Below, piece after piece: positions 1 through 6,562 of a stretch of DNA of 24,447 nucleotides. Numbering within the stretch: the first letter of the stretch is position 1; every line of letters begins with the position of its first letter. The notes below the pieces were generated by a model, which saw only the letters and a list, made by a program, of their open reading frames with translations, searched no databases and was not told the DNA's origin. The translations under genes and the position numbers were made by a program. This DNA comes from JAICTV01 sp035634055. Its GTDB lineage: Bacteria > Planctomycetota > Phycisphaerae > Tepidisphaerales > Tepidisphaeraceae. The stretch is from NCBI GenBank assembly GCA_035634055.1, contig DASQDR010000140.1, forward strand, positions 1-24,447, given 5' to 3'.

Positions 1-52
1 TCTGCCCGATTCCCCCCGCGCCCGCCACTTCCCCCGCGGCCCCACCACGGGA

Positions 53-82
53 TCGTGGCGGCGCAGCGAGACGCCGCCACGA
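53..82. other. Perfect 11-bp stem-loop near left edge
   Basis: TCGTGGCGGCG at 53-63 is exactly complementary to 72-82, with an 8-base loop. There is no T run on either side, so a classical terminator is not supported. It could end a gene lying left of the window or be a chance GC palindrome. No coding region can be supported in 1-203. Confidence 0.35.
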
Positions 83-203
83 GCCCGGGTCGGTGCCGCG
101 CGCGACCACCGTGCTCCGTCGCACCGGCCGCGCTGGTCGCACGATTTCAAGAGTTCAGCAGGGCCCCCCGCGCGCAGCCACCAGCCCCCATGCACAAACG
201 CAA

Positions 204-228
204 GCGGCCCCGGGGACGCCGGGGCCGC
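204..228 (-). terminator. Hairpin terminator of the tRNA gene
   Basis: GCGGCCCCGG (204-213) pairs perfectly with 219-228 around a 5-base loop. It lies 15 bases beyond the 3' end of the minus-strand tRNA. On the minus strand the stem is followed by TTGCGTTTG, a weak T-rich tail. Position and stem strength fit an intrinsic terminator for the tRNA transcript. Confidence 0.55.
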
Positions 229-243
229 ACTGGAGGGATGATG

Positions 244-316
244 TAGCAGCGACAGGACTCGAACCTGTGACCCGGGGCTTATGAATCCCCTGCTCTGCCA
301 ACTGAGCTACGCTGCC
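244..316 (-). tRNA. tRNA-Met (anticodon CAT)
   Basis: The minus strand folds as a full 73-nt cloverleaf. The acceptor stem GGCAGCG pairs with CGCTGCT, with a G-U at pair 1-72. The D arm is GCTC..GAGC, the anticodon loop TTCATAA, and the T arm ACAGG-TTCGAGT-CCTGT. The anticodon is CAT. The D-arm and paired 1-72 argue for elongator tRNA-Met rather than the initiator; a lysidine-modified tRNA-Ile2 cannot be excluded by eye. The anticodon stem has an A-G mismatch at its last pair (31-39), next to the loop. CCA is not encoded (the discriminator A is followed by CAT). Promoter-like hexamers lie upstream and a hairpin downstream, so it looks like a single-gene transcript. Confidence 0.93.
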
Positions 317-329
317 AGCACGGTTGCGG

Positions 330-368
330 AAGATACCAATCCTACGTGCGGTGACAAGGCCGGTTCAA
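330..368 (-). promoter_or_regulatory. Promoter candidate(s) for the tRNA
   Basis: Upstream of the tRNA on the minus strand are two overlapping sigma-70-like pairs: TTGTCA-16-TATCTT (352-357 / 330-335) and TTGAAC-18-TAGGAT (363-368 / 339-344). Either would start transcription shortly before the tRNA 5' end at 316. Visual match only. Confidence 0.4.
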
Positions 369-812
369 GGTCGGGCGGGGCGGGCGGGGGCGGTGCGGGA
401 AAAAAGACGGCGGGCGGTTCCGCGCAGAACCACCCGCCGAGGGGGGAGTGTGTGTGCTGTTGGGGGAGTCGCCGCGGCCGGCGATGGCGCGGCGGACGGG
501 CGGCGGCTCCCGGGTTTTACGGCAAGAGGCCACAGCGACCGCCGGGGATCAGGTCCTCCACGAGTGAGCCAGGGTTCGTCTCTCGACGCTTGGCGGGGCG
601 AGAGCGACTTCCGACGCCTCGCCCCTGTGTTCCGAGCGACCAGAGCAACCGTCGTGCCGCTTCCCAAAAAACAACTATATCGCACGCAAATGCGGATGAA
701 CGGCGCGCAGCGGCCGGCGCGGGTGTTCAAGAACTGAGCAACGGCGGGAGACTCGCGTACGCGTTGGGCACTTCGTGGACACCAGCAAGCGGCACGTCAT
801 CTCGCTCGCTAC
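369..812. other. Intergenic stretch with no supported gene
   Basis: About 440 bases between the tRNA promoter region and the 3' end of uvrC. Reading frames here are arginine/proline-rich GC artefacts with no recognisable domain. A less GC-rich patch at about 660-690 contains GATATAG and a run of T on the minus strand, but no GC stem precedes it, so it is not called a terminator. No repeat or RNA gene is seen. Confidence 0.5.
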
Positions 813-2459
813 TTAATCCCGCTCGTCGTGGAGGTTCCCCAGCGTCGGCTGGCCCTCGGTGGCGGGGGGCGTGATGTGGGTCGCTTGGACGCCTTGCGGG
901 TGTGGCCGGGGCGGGTTCGCCGCGTCTGGGGGAGAAGTGTCGATGTCGTTCTCGGCGTCGTCTTCCGCATCGAGCGGCAGCGCCTCCAATTCCGGCTCGG
1001 TGCGCGGCTGGAGGATCGGCAGCGGGACGTGCGTCGAGTGGGGCATCTCGCCGCTGCCCTTGAGCATCCGCTCCTTTTCCACCGCGGCCGGGTCCTTCTT
1101 CGGCTTGCGCCGGGCTGGAGGGCGGCGACCGCTGGCAACGTCCTCCTCCAGCTGCGTCTTGCGCCGCAGGATGTGGTGGTAGTGCTGCGCGAAGCGGTGG
1201 GCCTCGTCGCGGATGTACTGGAGCATCCGCAGGCCCGCGTTGTTTCGCGCCAGCTTCAGCGGCTCGCTCTTGGCCTGCACGAAGACCAGCTCCTCCTTCT
1301 TGGCCAGGCTGATGACCATCGGCGGCTTGACGTCCATCTGCTTGAAGACCTCCAGCGCCGCGTGGAGCTGACCGAGGCCGCCGTCGATCAGGATTACGTC
1401 GGGGTAGAGCTCGTTGTTGCTGCCGGCCTCGCGATAGCGGCGGCTGACGACCTCCTGGATCGAGAGGTAATCGTTGTTCCCCTGCCCGTGCTTGATCTTG
1501 TAGCGCCTGTAGCCGTCCTTGAACGGCACGCCATCGATGAAGCAGACCTTTGATCCGACCATCTCGCCGCCCTGCAGGTGGGCGATGTCGATGCCTTCAA
1601 GGATGCGCGGCGGCTCGGCCAGCGCGAGCGTTTCCTGGAGCGCGGTGACGCCCTCCTTCGGATCGCTGATGAACGCCTCCGGCTGCCAGTATTCCTGCTC
1701 GCCCTTCTTTGCCCGCGCCCCGAGTCCCTGGAGCGCCTTGATCTCGTCGCGCAGCTTGGCGGCCCGCTCGAAGTTCATCTCCTTCGACGCCTCGAGCATC
1801 TCCTTCTCCAGGTCCTTCAGCACCTGCTTGTGATTGCCCTCGAGGAACTTGAGCAGGCGATGGATGTCCTCGCCGTAGGCCTCCCTGGAGATCTTCGCCG
1901 CGCACGGCGCGGTGCACTGGTGGATAGGGTAGAGCAGGCACGGGCGGAAGAAGCGGCGGCTGTCGTCGCCTTCCTTGATTTCCAGGTGACACGTGCGGAA
2001 CTGGAACGCTTTCTGGAGAAGCGTGACGGCTTCCTTCAGCGCGCCGACGCTGGTGAACGGGCCGTACAGCTTCACGCCCTTGGTGCGCGGCTCGCGCGTG
2101 ACGTAGACGCCGGGGAAATCCTCGCCGGTGGTGACCATCAGGTAGGGAAAGGTCTTGTCGTCGAGCAGGCGGGCGTTGAAGCGCGGCTGAATGTCCTTGA
2201 TCAGCCGGTTCTCCGCCAGCAGCGCTTCGACCTCCGACTCGGTCTGGATGAAGTCGAAGTCGACGACCACGTCGCGCAGCGGCGCCTTCTTCGCCTCAAG
2301 CTTGGTGGAGGGTTGGAAATAGCTCGAGACGCGGTCGCGCAGCGAGGCCGACTTGCCCACGTAGATGACGCGGCCCTTGGCGTCCTTCATCAGGTAGACG
2401 CCCGGCGCTTTGGGCAAGGCCTTGGCTTTCTCGGCAAGTCGTGCGAGGCGATCATCCAT
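813..2459 (-). CDS. uvrC: UvrABC excinuclease subunit C, lacking the C-terminal HhH domain
   Basis: 548-aa UvrC makes the incisions on both sides of a lesion in nucleotide excision repair. Seen: GIY-YIG nuclease (about 17-48, APGVYLM...VIYVGKSASLRDRV). Four cysteines C157, C174, C182 and C186 are spaced like the Fe-S cluster ligands. A UVR motif that contacts UvrB lies at about 208-242. The RNase H-like half keeps its catalytic set D291 (GIDIAHL), D359 (LIDGG) and H421 (RDEAHRFA). E. coli UvrC is about 610 aa and ends in tandem helix-hairpin-helix motifs. Here homology stops after about residue 435 and about 110 residues of Lys/Arg- then Pro/Asp/Glu-rich low-complexity sequence follow, with no HhH motif. 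ATG start with no clear Shine-Dalgarno. Diverges from the membrane-protein gene at 2613. Confidence 0.95.
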   Translation of the reverse strand: MDDRLARLAEKAKALPKAPGVYLMKDAKGRVIYVGKSASLRDRVSSYFQPSTKLEAKKAPLRDVVVDFDFIQTESEVEALLAENRLIKDIQPRFNARLLDDKTFPYLMVTTGEDFPGVYVTREPRTKGVKLYGPFTSVGALKEAVTLLQKAFQFRTCHLEIKEGDDSRRFFRPCLLYPIHQCTAPCAAKISREAYGEDIHRLLKFLEGNHKQVLKDLEKEMLEASKEMNFERAAKLRDEIKALQGLGARAKKGEQEYWQPEAFISDPKEGVTALQETLALAEPPRILEGIDIAHLQGGEMVGSKVCFIDGVPFKDGYRRYKIKHGQGNNDYLSIQEVVSRRYREAGSNNELYPDVILIDGGLGQLHAALEVFKQMDVKPPMVISLAKKEELVFVQAKSEPLKLARNNAGLRMLQYIRDEAHRFAQHYHHILRRKTQLEEDVASGRRPPARRKPKKDPAAVEKERMLKGSGEMPHSTHVPLPILQPRTEPELEALPLDAEDDAENDIDTSPPDAANPPRPHPQGVQATHITPPATEGQPTLGNLHDERD

Positions 2460-2471
2460 GACGCTTGCGGC

Positions 2472-2477
2472 ATTGTA
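2472..2477 (-). promoter_or_regulatory. -10 element candidate for uvrC
   Basis: TACAAT on the minus strand ends 12 bases before the uvrC ATG, predicting a very short leader. No convincing -35 is seen 16-18 bases upstream. Confidence 0.3.
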
Positions 2478-2574
2478 GGCCCGGGCGCGGCGCCGGGGCA
2501 GCGGGAAGCCGTCCGGACCGCGTCGCCGGTCGCCCGTTGGTGAATCATTTCACGCACGTCCCAGCGGCCGCGCC

Positions 2575-2597
2575 TCGTCCATGTTCTTCGTGGACGA
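2575..2597 (+). promoter_or_regulatory. Stem-loop just upstream of a ribosome binding site
   Basis: TCGTCCA (2575-2581) pairs perfectly with TGGACGA (2591-2597). It sits four bases before the GAGG (2602-2605) that serves the ATG at 2613. It could modulate translation of the fusion protein; function is inferred from position only. Confidence 0.3.
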
Positions 2598-2612
2598 AAG
2601 CGAGGTGCTGCG

Positions 2613-3896
2613 ATGCTGCGGCGGACCTACTCCGATCGGGCGTTCACGCTGATCGAGCTGCTGGTGGTCATCGGGCTGATGGCGCTGATGATCGCCATCC
2701 TGCTCCCGAGCCTGAACCGCGCGCGGAAGACGGCGATGCGCGTGAAAATGGCAAGCGAGCAGCGGCAACAGATGGCGGAACGTGCCACCGCCGGTGCGGC
2801 TGCCGCTACCGGCGCGGCGACGCAGCCGGATCCGGCGGCCATCGCCGCAGCGGGCGAGCCGGCGAAGCCGCCCAAGCGCATCGAGCCGCAGCGGCGGATG
2901 GCGGCGATTCGCACGTTCGTCGCTGACGTCACGCTCACGCCGCGACTCTCGGTTGGCACGGCGCAGCCGGAGTCCATTTACGAGTCGAAGCTGACGGCGA
3001 AGCTGGAGGCGACCGGGCCGGCGGCGGGGGAGAACGAGATCCACCTGCCGCTCCCGCCGCAGATCGTTTCACTGGCGGACCTGGCGGTGAACGTGAACGG
3101 CCAGCCGAGCCGCGCGGTGGCGCTGCGCGGCGACCAACTCGTCTGGAGCGGCAAGCTGGGCACAGAGGACGAGCCGCCGACGGTGCTTGACGTGACCTAC
3201 ACCGCCGTCGGGCGCGGCATCTACCAGCTCCAGACGCCGCCGGCCAAGATCATCGACCACTTCAAGATCAACCTGACGGCCAACGGATCGGACGTGCGCA
3301 TGCTCGAGCTGTCGATGCAGCCGACCCGCTTGGCGCGGCACGCGGCCTCCACCGTCTACACCTGGGACTACCAGCGGCTGATGTTCGGACGGCCGATCGC
3401 GGTCGACGTACTGGGCATCGCGCCGATCGACCGCCTGGGCGAGCTCTCGTGGCTCGGGCCGCTCAGCGTCGTCCTTTTCGGGCTGGTGATCGGCGTGGTC
3501 GCGCACGCGTACGACGTGCAGCGGTTCGACCGGTGGATGCTGCTGCTCGTCCTCGGCACGTTCACCGCGGCTTACCCGATGATGTACTTCATGCAGGAGA
3601 TGATCCCGCTCAACCTGGCGACCAACGTGTCCGGCGGGCTGGTGCTGGTCGTGATCGCGTGGCGGACGATCTCGCTCATGGGGTGGCGGCTGGGGATCTT
3701 CGGCGCGGTCGTGCCGGCGGCGGCGATCATGGCGGCGACGCTGCTGGCGGCGGTCCGCCCGAGCCTTCAGGGGATCATCCTCACGGCGCTGAGCCTGATG
3801 CTCTTCATCCTGATCATGAGCTTCGCGCCGCGCCTGCACGCGGCGCGGCGCGAGCCGGCGGGCGAAGCCCCGCGGCTCTCGGCCGTGACGGCGTGA
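2613..3896 (+). CDS. Prepilin-type N-terminus fused to a polytopic membrane protein
   Basis: 427 aa; function not recognised. Residues 1-35 form a class III prepilin leader: short basic start, then cleavage-site context DRA|FTLIELLVVIGL with F at +1 and E at +5. The usual Gly at -1 is Ala, as in many planctomycete prepilins. A heptad-like and Ala-rich stretch follows to about 90. A beta-rich, probably extracytoplasmic region runs about 95-275. Then come five hydrophobic segments (about 281-299, 308-327, 337-355, 360-381, 385-404) and a short polar tail. The large soluble domain followed by several helices loosely recalls CreD-type inner-membrane proteins; this is a resemblance, not an identification. 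Pilins normally have one helix only. SD GAGG at 2602-2605, 7-base spacer. No partner pilus genes are nearby. One continuous frame, so a true fusion rather than neighbours run together. Confidence 0.85.
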   Translation: MLRRTYSDRAFTLIELLVVIGLMALMIAILLPSLNRARKTAMRVKMASEQRQQMAERATAGAAAATGAATQPDPAAIAAAGEPAKPPKRIEPQRRMAAIRTFVADVTLTPRLSVGTAQPESIYESKLTAKLEATGPAAGENEIHLPLPPQIVSLADLAVNVNGQPSRAVALRGDQLVWSGKLGTEDEPPTVLDVTYTAVGRGIYQLQTPPAKIIDHFKINLTANGSDVRMLELSMQPTRLARHAASTVYTWDYQRLMFGRPIAVDVLGIAPIDRLGELSWLGPLSVVLFGLVIGVVAHAYDVQRFDRWMLLLVLGTFTAAYPMMYFMQEMIPLNLATNVSGGLVLVVIAWRTISLMGWRLGIFGAVVPAAAIMAATLLAAVRPSLQGIILTALSLMLFILIMSFAPRLHAARREPAGEAPRLSAVTA

Positions 3897-4183
3897 ACCA
3901 CCGCGGCGGTCGTGCCCGGGCGAGGCGATGTTATCGGATCCGCGAAAATCGCCACGATCGCTTGCCTCGCCCGGCAGCCAATCGTAGATCAACTGCCGGA
4001 GAGACGTCGAAGGGATGGAGGCGGTGTGCTGAGGTGGCTGTTGATCGCGGTGATGGCGATGCTGGCGTCGGCGTGACCGGGGCCAATCAAGCGGGTTGCA
4101 GGGCGAGGCATCGGGCCACACTCGCGCGGATCAACGACCGGCACAACTCCTGTCATGTGAGGCGAACCAACGGCCCACTCTCC
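3897..4183. other. Gene-poor stretch before the hisA-proximal terminator
   Basis: No long gene is supported. A 16-codon frame at 4026-4076 (GTG start, preceded by GGAGG at 4017-4021 with a 4-base spacer) would encode a short hydrophobic peptide beginning MLRWLLIAVMAM. It looks like an isolated signal-peptide start and may be a relic or a leader peptide. The stretch begins with an inverted repeat (3916-3974) and ends in a strong intrinsic terminator, so a small RNA or attenuated leader is possible. Confidence 0.4.
3916..3974. repeat. 11-bp perfect inverted repeat, 37-base spacing
   Basis: CCGGGCGAGGC (3916-3926) is exactly complementary to 3964-3974. It starts 19 bases after the stop of the membrane-fusion gene. 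No T tract follows. It may protect or end that transcript, or form part of a structured RNA that continues to the terminator at 4184-4220. Confidence 0.5.
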
Positions 4184-4220
4184 AAGCGGCCCGGGTTTCA
4201 CCCACCCGGGCCGCTTTTTT
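4184..4220 (+). terminator. Strong intrinsic terminator upstream of hisA
   Basis: AAGCGGCCCGGGT (4184-4196) pairs perfectly over 13 bp with 4204-4216 around a 7-base loop and is followed by a T run to 4220. It is the strongest terminator in the window, yet the nearest upstream stop codon is 288 bases away and hisA starts 74 bases downstream. Confidence 0.85.
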
Positions 4221-4256
4221 GATTGCGCCTTACGCCGCCGTCCCGCCATAGTCCGT

Positions 4257-4285
4257 TTGAGCCGGGCCACCGCATCGGATAACGT
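4257..4285 (+). promoter_or_regulatory. Promoter candidate for hisA (leaderless)
   Basis: TTGAGC (4257-4262), 17-base spacer, TAACGT (4280-4285), then the hisA ATG 8 bases later. It lies after the terminator, so hisA would be transcribed independently with almost no leader. Confidence 0.4.
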
Positions 4286-4293
4286 CGGCGGCG

Positions 4294-5031
4294 ATGGCAC
4301 TTGAAATCGTCCCGAGCATTGACCTTCGCGGCGGGCGCGTGGTCCGCCTGAAGCAGGGGGATTACGACCGGCAGGTGAATTACGATGTCGACCCGCTGAA
4401 GACCGCCGCCGCCTTCCGCGACGCGGGCGCCGCGTGGATGCACGTCGTTGACCTGGACGGCGCCAAGGACGGTCGCCCGGCGCAGACCGATCTGATCTCA
4501 TCCATCATCCGATCCAGTGGCCTGCGCGTGGAAGCCGGGGGCGGGATCCGCACCACCGACGACATCCGGCGGCTGCTCGACGCCGGCGCCGCGCGCGTGG
4601 TCGTCGGCACCAAAGCCATCGAGGATTGGCCGTGGTTTGAGTCGCTGGGGAACGACGGCGCCTTTGCCGGCAAGCTGGTCCTCGCGCTCGACGCCAAGGA
4701 GGGCATGGTCGCCACCCGCGGTTGGACCGAGACGTCCGGCAAGCGCGCGGTGGACGTCGCGGCGCAGGTATCGGATTGGCCGCTCGCGGCGATCCTGTAC
4801 ACGGACGTCGCCAAGGACGGGATGCTCCAGGGTCCCAACGTCGAGCAGACCCGCCGGCTCGCCGAGGCGGGCCGGGTGCCGGTGATCGCCAGCGGCGGCG
4901 TCGGCAACATCCAGCACATTGAGCAACTGATCGCAAACAGCCCACCCATCTGGGGCGTCATCGTCGGGCGCAGCTTGTATGAGGGGACGCTCGACCTGCG
5001 CGAGGCGATCGCCCTCGCGCGCCGCGCCTAA
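4294..5031 (+). CDS. hisA: Phosphoribosylformimino-AICAR ribotide isomerase (HisA)
   Basis: 245-aa (beta/alpha)8 barrel enzyme of histidine biosynthesis. It performs the Amadori isomerisation of ProFAR to PRFAR in the cytoplasm. Seen: IVPSIDLRGGRVVRLKQGD with the catalytic base D10; VVDLDGA; the phosphate-binding GGGIR (82-86) and GTKAIE; the second catalytic acid D133 in LALDAKEG; YTDVAKDGMLQGPN (169-182); and the second phosphate site ASGGVGN (199-205). Length is standard for the family. No Shine-Dalgarno precedes the ATG; a -10-like TAACGT ends 8 bases upstream. No other his gene is adjacent, so hisA is isolated from a his operon in this window. A hairpin terminator follows at 5124-5164. 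Confidence 0.95.
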   Translation: MALEIVPSIDLRGGRVVRLKQGDYDRQVNYDVDPLKTAAAFRDAGAAWMHVVDLDGAKDGRPAQTDLISSIIRSSGLRVEAGGGIRTTDDIRRLLDAGAARVVVGTKAIEDWPWFESLGNDGAFAGKLVLALDAKEGMVATRGWTETSGKRAVDVAAQVSDWPLAAILYTDVAKDGMLQGPNVEQTRRLAEAGRVPVIASGGVGNIQHIEQLIANSPPIWGVIVGRSLYEGTLDLREAIALARRA

Positions 5032-5123
5032 TGACCGCCTGCCCGCTGGCCAGTTCATCGGTCCCATAAAACCCGCGGCCGCGCCACGGCTTAAAGCGCT
5101 TATCCCGCAGCAGCGCTACCGGC

Positions 5124-5164
5124 GGCGCGGCGGGCGCAACTTGGTCCCCGCCGCGCTCCTTTTC
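5124..5164 (+). terminator. Terminator downstream of hisA
   Basis: GCGCGGCGGG (5125-5134) pairs perfectly with 5147-5156 around a 12-base loop. It is followed by TCCTTTTC. Located 93 bases after the hisA stop. Confidence 0.55.
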
Positions 5165-5274
5165 GGTTGCCCGAGGCTGGCCGAATTGCCGCCGCGTGGC
5201 AGAGTCACCGTACCGCGTGTCGGTCGTTCGCTCGTCCGGGGGCCGCGGTATAGGAAGCGAGAGGGACAGCCGTG

Positions 5275-5706
5275 ATGTGTCGTGGTTCGAAGTTATCGCG
5301 CGGCCGCCGCGCAGGCGCTGCTGCCGGCGTCGTTGTTGCAGTCATCGTCAGCCCGCTGCTGAGCGCGGGCAGCGCCCTCGCCGGCACGGTAGAGCTGCTG
5401 CCGGGCTGCGAGCGCGTGGGCCAGCACCGAGACGTTGCCGCGCGAGCGGTGCAAGGCTCAGCCGTAGCCAGCGCCGATGACGCCGCCGTGGGCGTCAACG
5501 CTGCCGAAGACGACTCCAACTCGCGCGAGGCCTTCGGGCTGATCGGCGGCTACGACGCCAAGGGTTCGTCGCAGCGCGTGGTGGTGGAGGTGCAGGCGCC
5601 GACGCCGCCCGTGGCGGCGCCGCTCCCGCCGGCGGTCATTCCCGGCGCGCTGCTGATCGCCGGGAACTGGATCCTCGTGCGAGTATTGAAGCGGAAGCTC
5701 GTGTAA
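5275..5706 (+). CDS. Small secreted protein with PLPPA-type C-terminal sorting tag
   Basis: 143 aa, no recognised catalytic domain. Residues 1-36 form a Sec signal peptide (basic start, then an AGVVVAVIVSPLL core and a SALAG cleavage context). The middle is short, polar and Ala/Asp-rich. Residues 115-143 form a tripartite tag: APLPPAVIPGA, a hydrophobic segment, then the basic end VLKRKLV. This is the architecture of PEP-CTERM/VPLPA-like substrates of exosortase-type transpeptidases, so surface anchoring or processing is inferred. ATG 5275 is chosen over the in-frame GTG at 5272 because GAGGGA (5261-5266) sits 8 bases before it. Monocistronic: an intrinsic terminator follows at 5765-5802. The mature part is only about 75 residues, small for this class. 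Confidence 0.75.
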   Translation: MCRGSKLSRGRRAGAAAGVVVAVIVSPLLSAGSALAGTVELLPGCERVGQHRDVAARAVQGSAVASADDAAVGVNAAEDDSNSREAFGLIGGYDAKGSSQRVVVEVQAPTPPVAAPLPPAVIPGALLIAGNWILVRVLKRKLV

Positions 5707-5764
5707 TCGCGACGGCGCGACCGGCCGGACAAGAACGCAAGCACAACTCGAGCCTCCTTCCTAG

Positions 5765-5802
5765 CCGCGGGCCGGACGTCACTGTCTGGTCCGCGGTTTT
5801 TT
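5765..5802 (+). terminator. Intrinsic terminator of the small tagged protein
   Basis: CCGCGG (5765-5770) pairs with 5791-5796 and the stem continues inward for seven more pairs including two G-U, with a 6-base loop. A run of six T follows. Confidence 0.85.
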
Positions 5803-5847
5803 GTTGCGCCGGTGCGCGCGCCGCGGCTCAGGTGCCCGGCGTCGCCA

Positions 5848-5877
5848 TTGGCGGCGGGGCCGCGGGTGCGTTACAAC
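5848..5877 (+). promoter_or_regulatory. Promoter candidate for the SGNH-led operon
   Basis: TTGGCG (5848-5853), 18-base spacer, TACAAC (5872-5877). The operon's first ATG is 9 bases after the -10, implying a near-leaderless mRNA. Directly follows the terminator at 5765-5802. Confidence 0.45.
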
Positions 5878-5886
5878 GCTAAGGCC

Positions 5887-6522
5887 ATGCCCCTCCAGCT
5901 CAACGCCGCCACGAGGATCGTCTTCGCCGGCGACAGCATCACCGACTGCGACCGCGCCGCCGACGCCGAGCACGTCGGCTTCGGCTACGTCCGCCTCGTG
6001 CGCGACTGGCTCCGCGCCGGCCATCCCGCCAACGCGCCGGTGGTGATCAACGTCGGCGTCAGCGGCAACAAGGTGACCGACCTGGCCGCGCGGTGGGCGG
6101 CGGACGTGATCGCGCACGGGCCGGACGTCGTCTCAGTGATGATCGGCATCAACGATGTCTGGCACGGCCTGATGCCGCACCTCCAGGGCGTCCCCGTCGA
6201 GCAGTACATCGAGACTTACCGCCAGATGCTCACCGAGCTGCGCGCCCAGCGCCCCGCGTGCCGGCTGGTGCTGTGCGAGCCGAGCGTCATCTCAGCGCCG
6301 GCAGCGCGCGATGGCAATGAGCGACTCGCGCCGTACGTGCGGGCGGTGAACGACCTCGCCCAGGACCTGCTGGCCGACGCGGTGGTGCGCCTCCACGACG
6401 TCTTCCGCCGCGCCGAGCAGGTCCGCCCGGACATCGAGTGGACGATAGACGGCGTGCATCCCACATCGAGCGGTCACGCCCTCCTCGCCAAAACCTGGCT
6501 CGACGCCACCGACCTGTCCTGA
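5887..6522 (+). CDS. SGNH/GDSL-family hydrolase
   Basis: 211-aa esterase-like protein of the SGNH superfamily, which removes acyl groups from sugars, polysaccharides or lipids. Signature blocks are all present: block I GDSITD with nucleophile S17; block II NVGVSGN (G60); block III IGIND (N89); block V DGVHP with D188 and H191. No signal peptide is visible, so it acts in the cytoplasm unless the start is further upstream. An in-frame GTG-type extension to 5812 would run through the promoter and adds no conserved sequence, so ATG 5887 is preferred. First gene of a four-gene operon; the oxidoreductase starts 40 bases after its stop. With an oxidoreductase and a glycosyltransferase behind it, carbohydrate deacetylation is a reasonable guess. 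Confidence 0.9.
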   Translation: MPLQLNAATRIVFAGDSITDCDRAADAEHVGFGYVRLVRDWLRAGHPANAPVVINVGVSGNKVTDLAARWAADVIAHGPDVVSVMIGINDVWHGLMPHLQGVPVEQYIETYRQMLTELRAQRPACRLVLCEPSVISAPAARDGNERLAPYVRAVNDLAQDLLADAVVRLHDVFRRAEQVRPDIEWTIDGVHPTSSGHALLAKTWLDATDLS

Positions 6523-6562
6523 CTCAATGCCACTAGCCGGCGGCGCCCCGCCGCCGAGTCCC

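Noticed and set aside
660..690. T-rich patch on the minus strand as a uvrC terminator
   Set aside because: No GC-rich stem precedes the T run.
281..874. Long open frames on both strands in the gap after the tRNA
   Set aside because: Arg/Pro/Gly-rich, no domain, no ribosome binding site, one overlaps the tRNA; typical of GC-rich non-coding DNA.
4026..4076. Tiny GTG-started frame for a hydrophobic 16-mer
   Set aside because: Too short and SD spacing too tight to call as a gene; kept only as a note in the intergenic entry.
3069..4121. 350-residue minus-strand frame opposite the prepilin fusion
   Set aside because: His/Arg/Asp-rich shadow of the real gene with no recognisable motif.
5812..5886. 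N-terminal extension of the SGNH hydrolase
   Set aside because: Would translate the promoter and the region just after a terminator; adds no conserved sequence.
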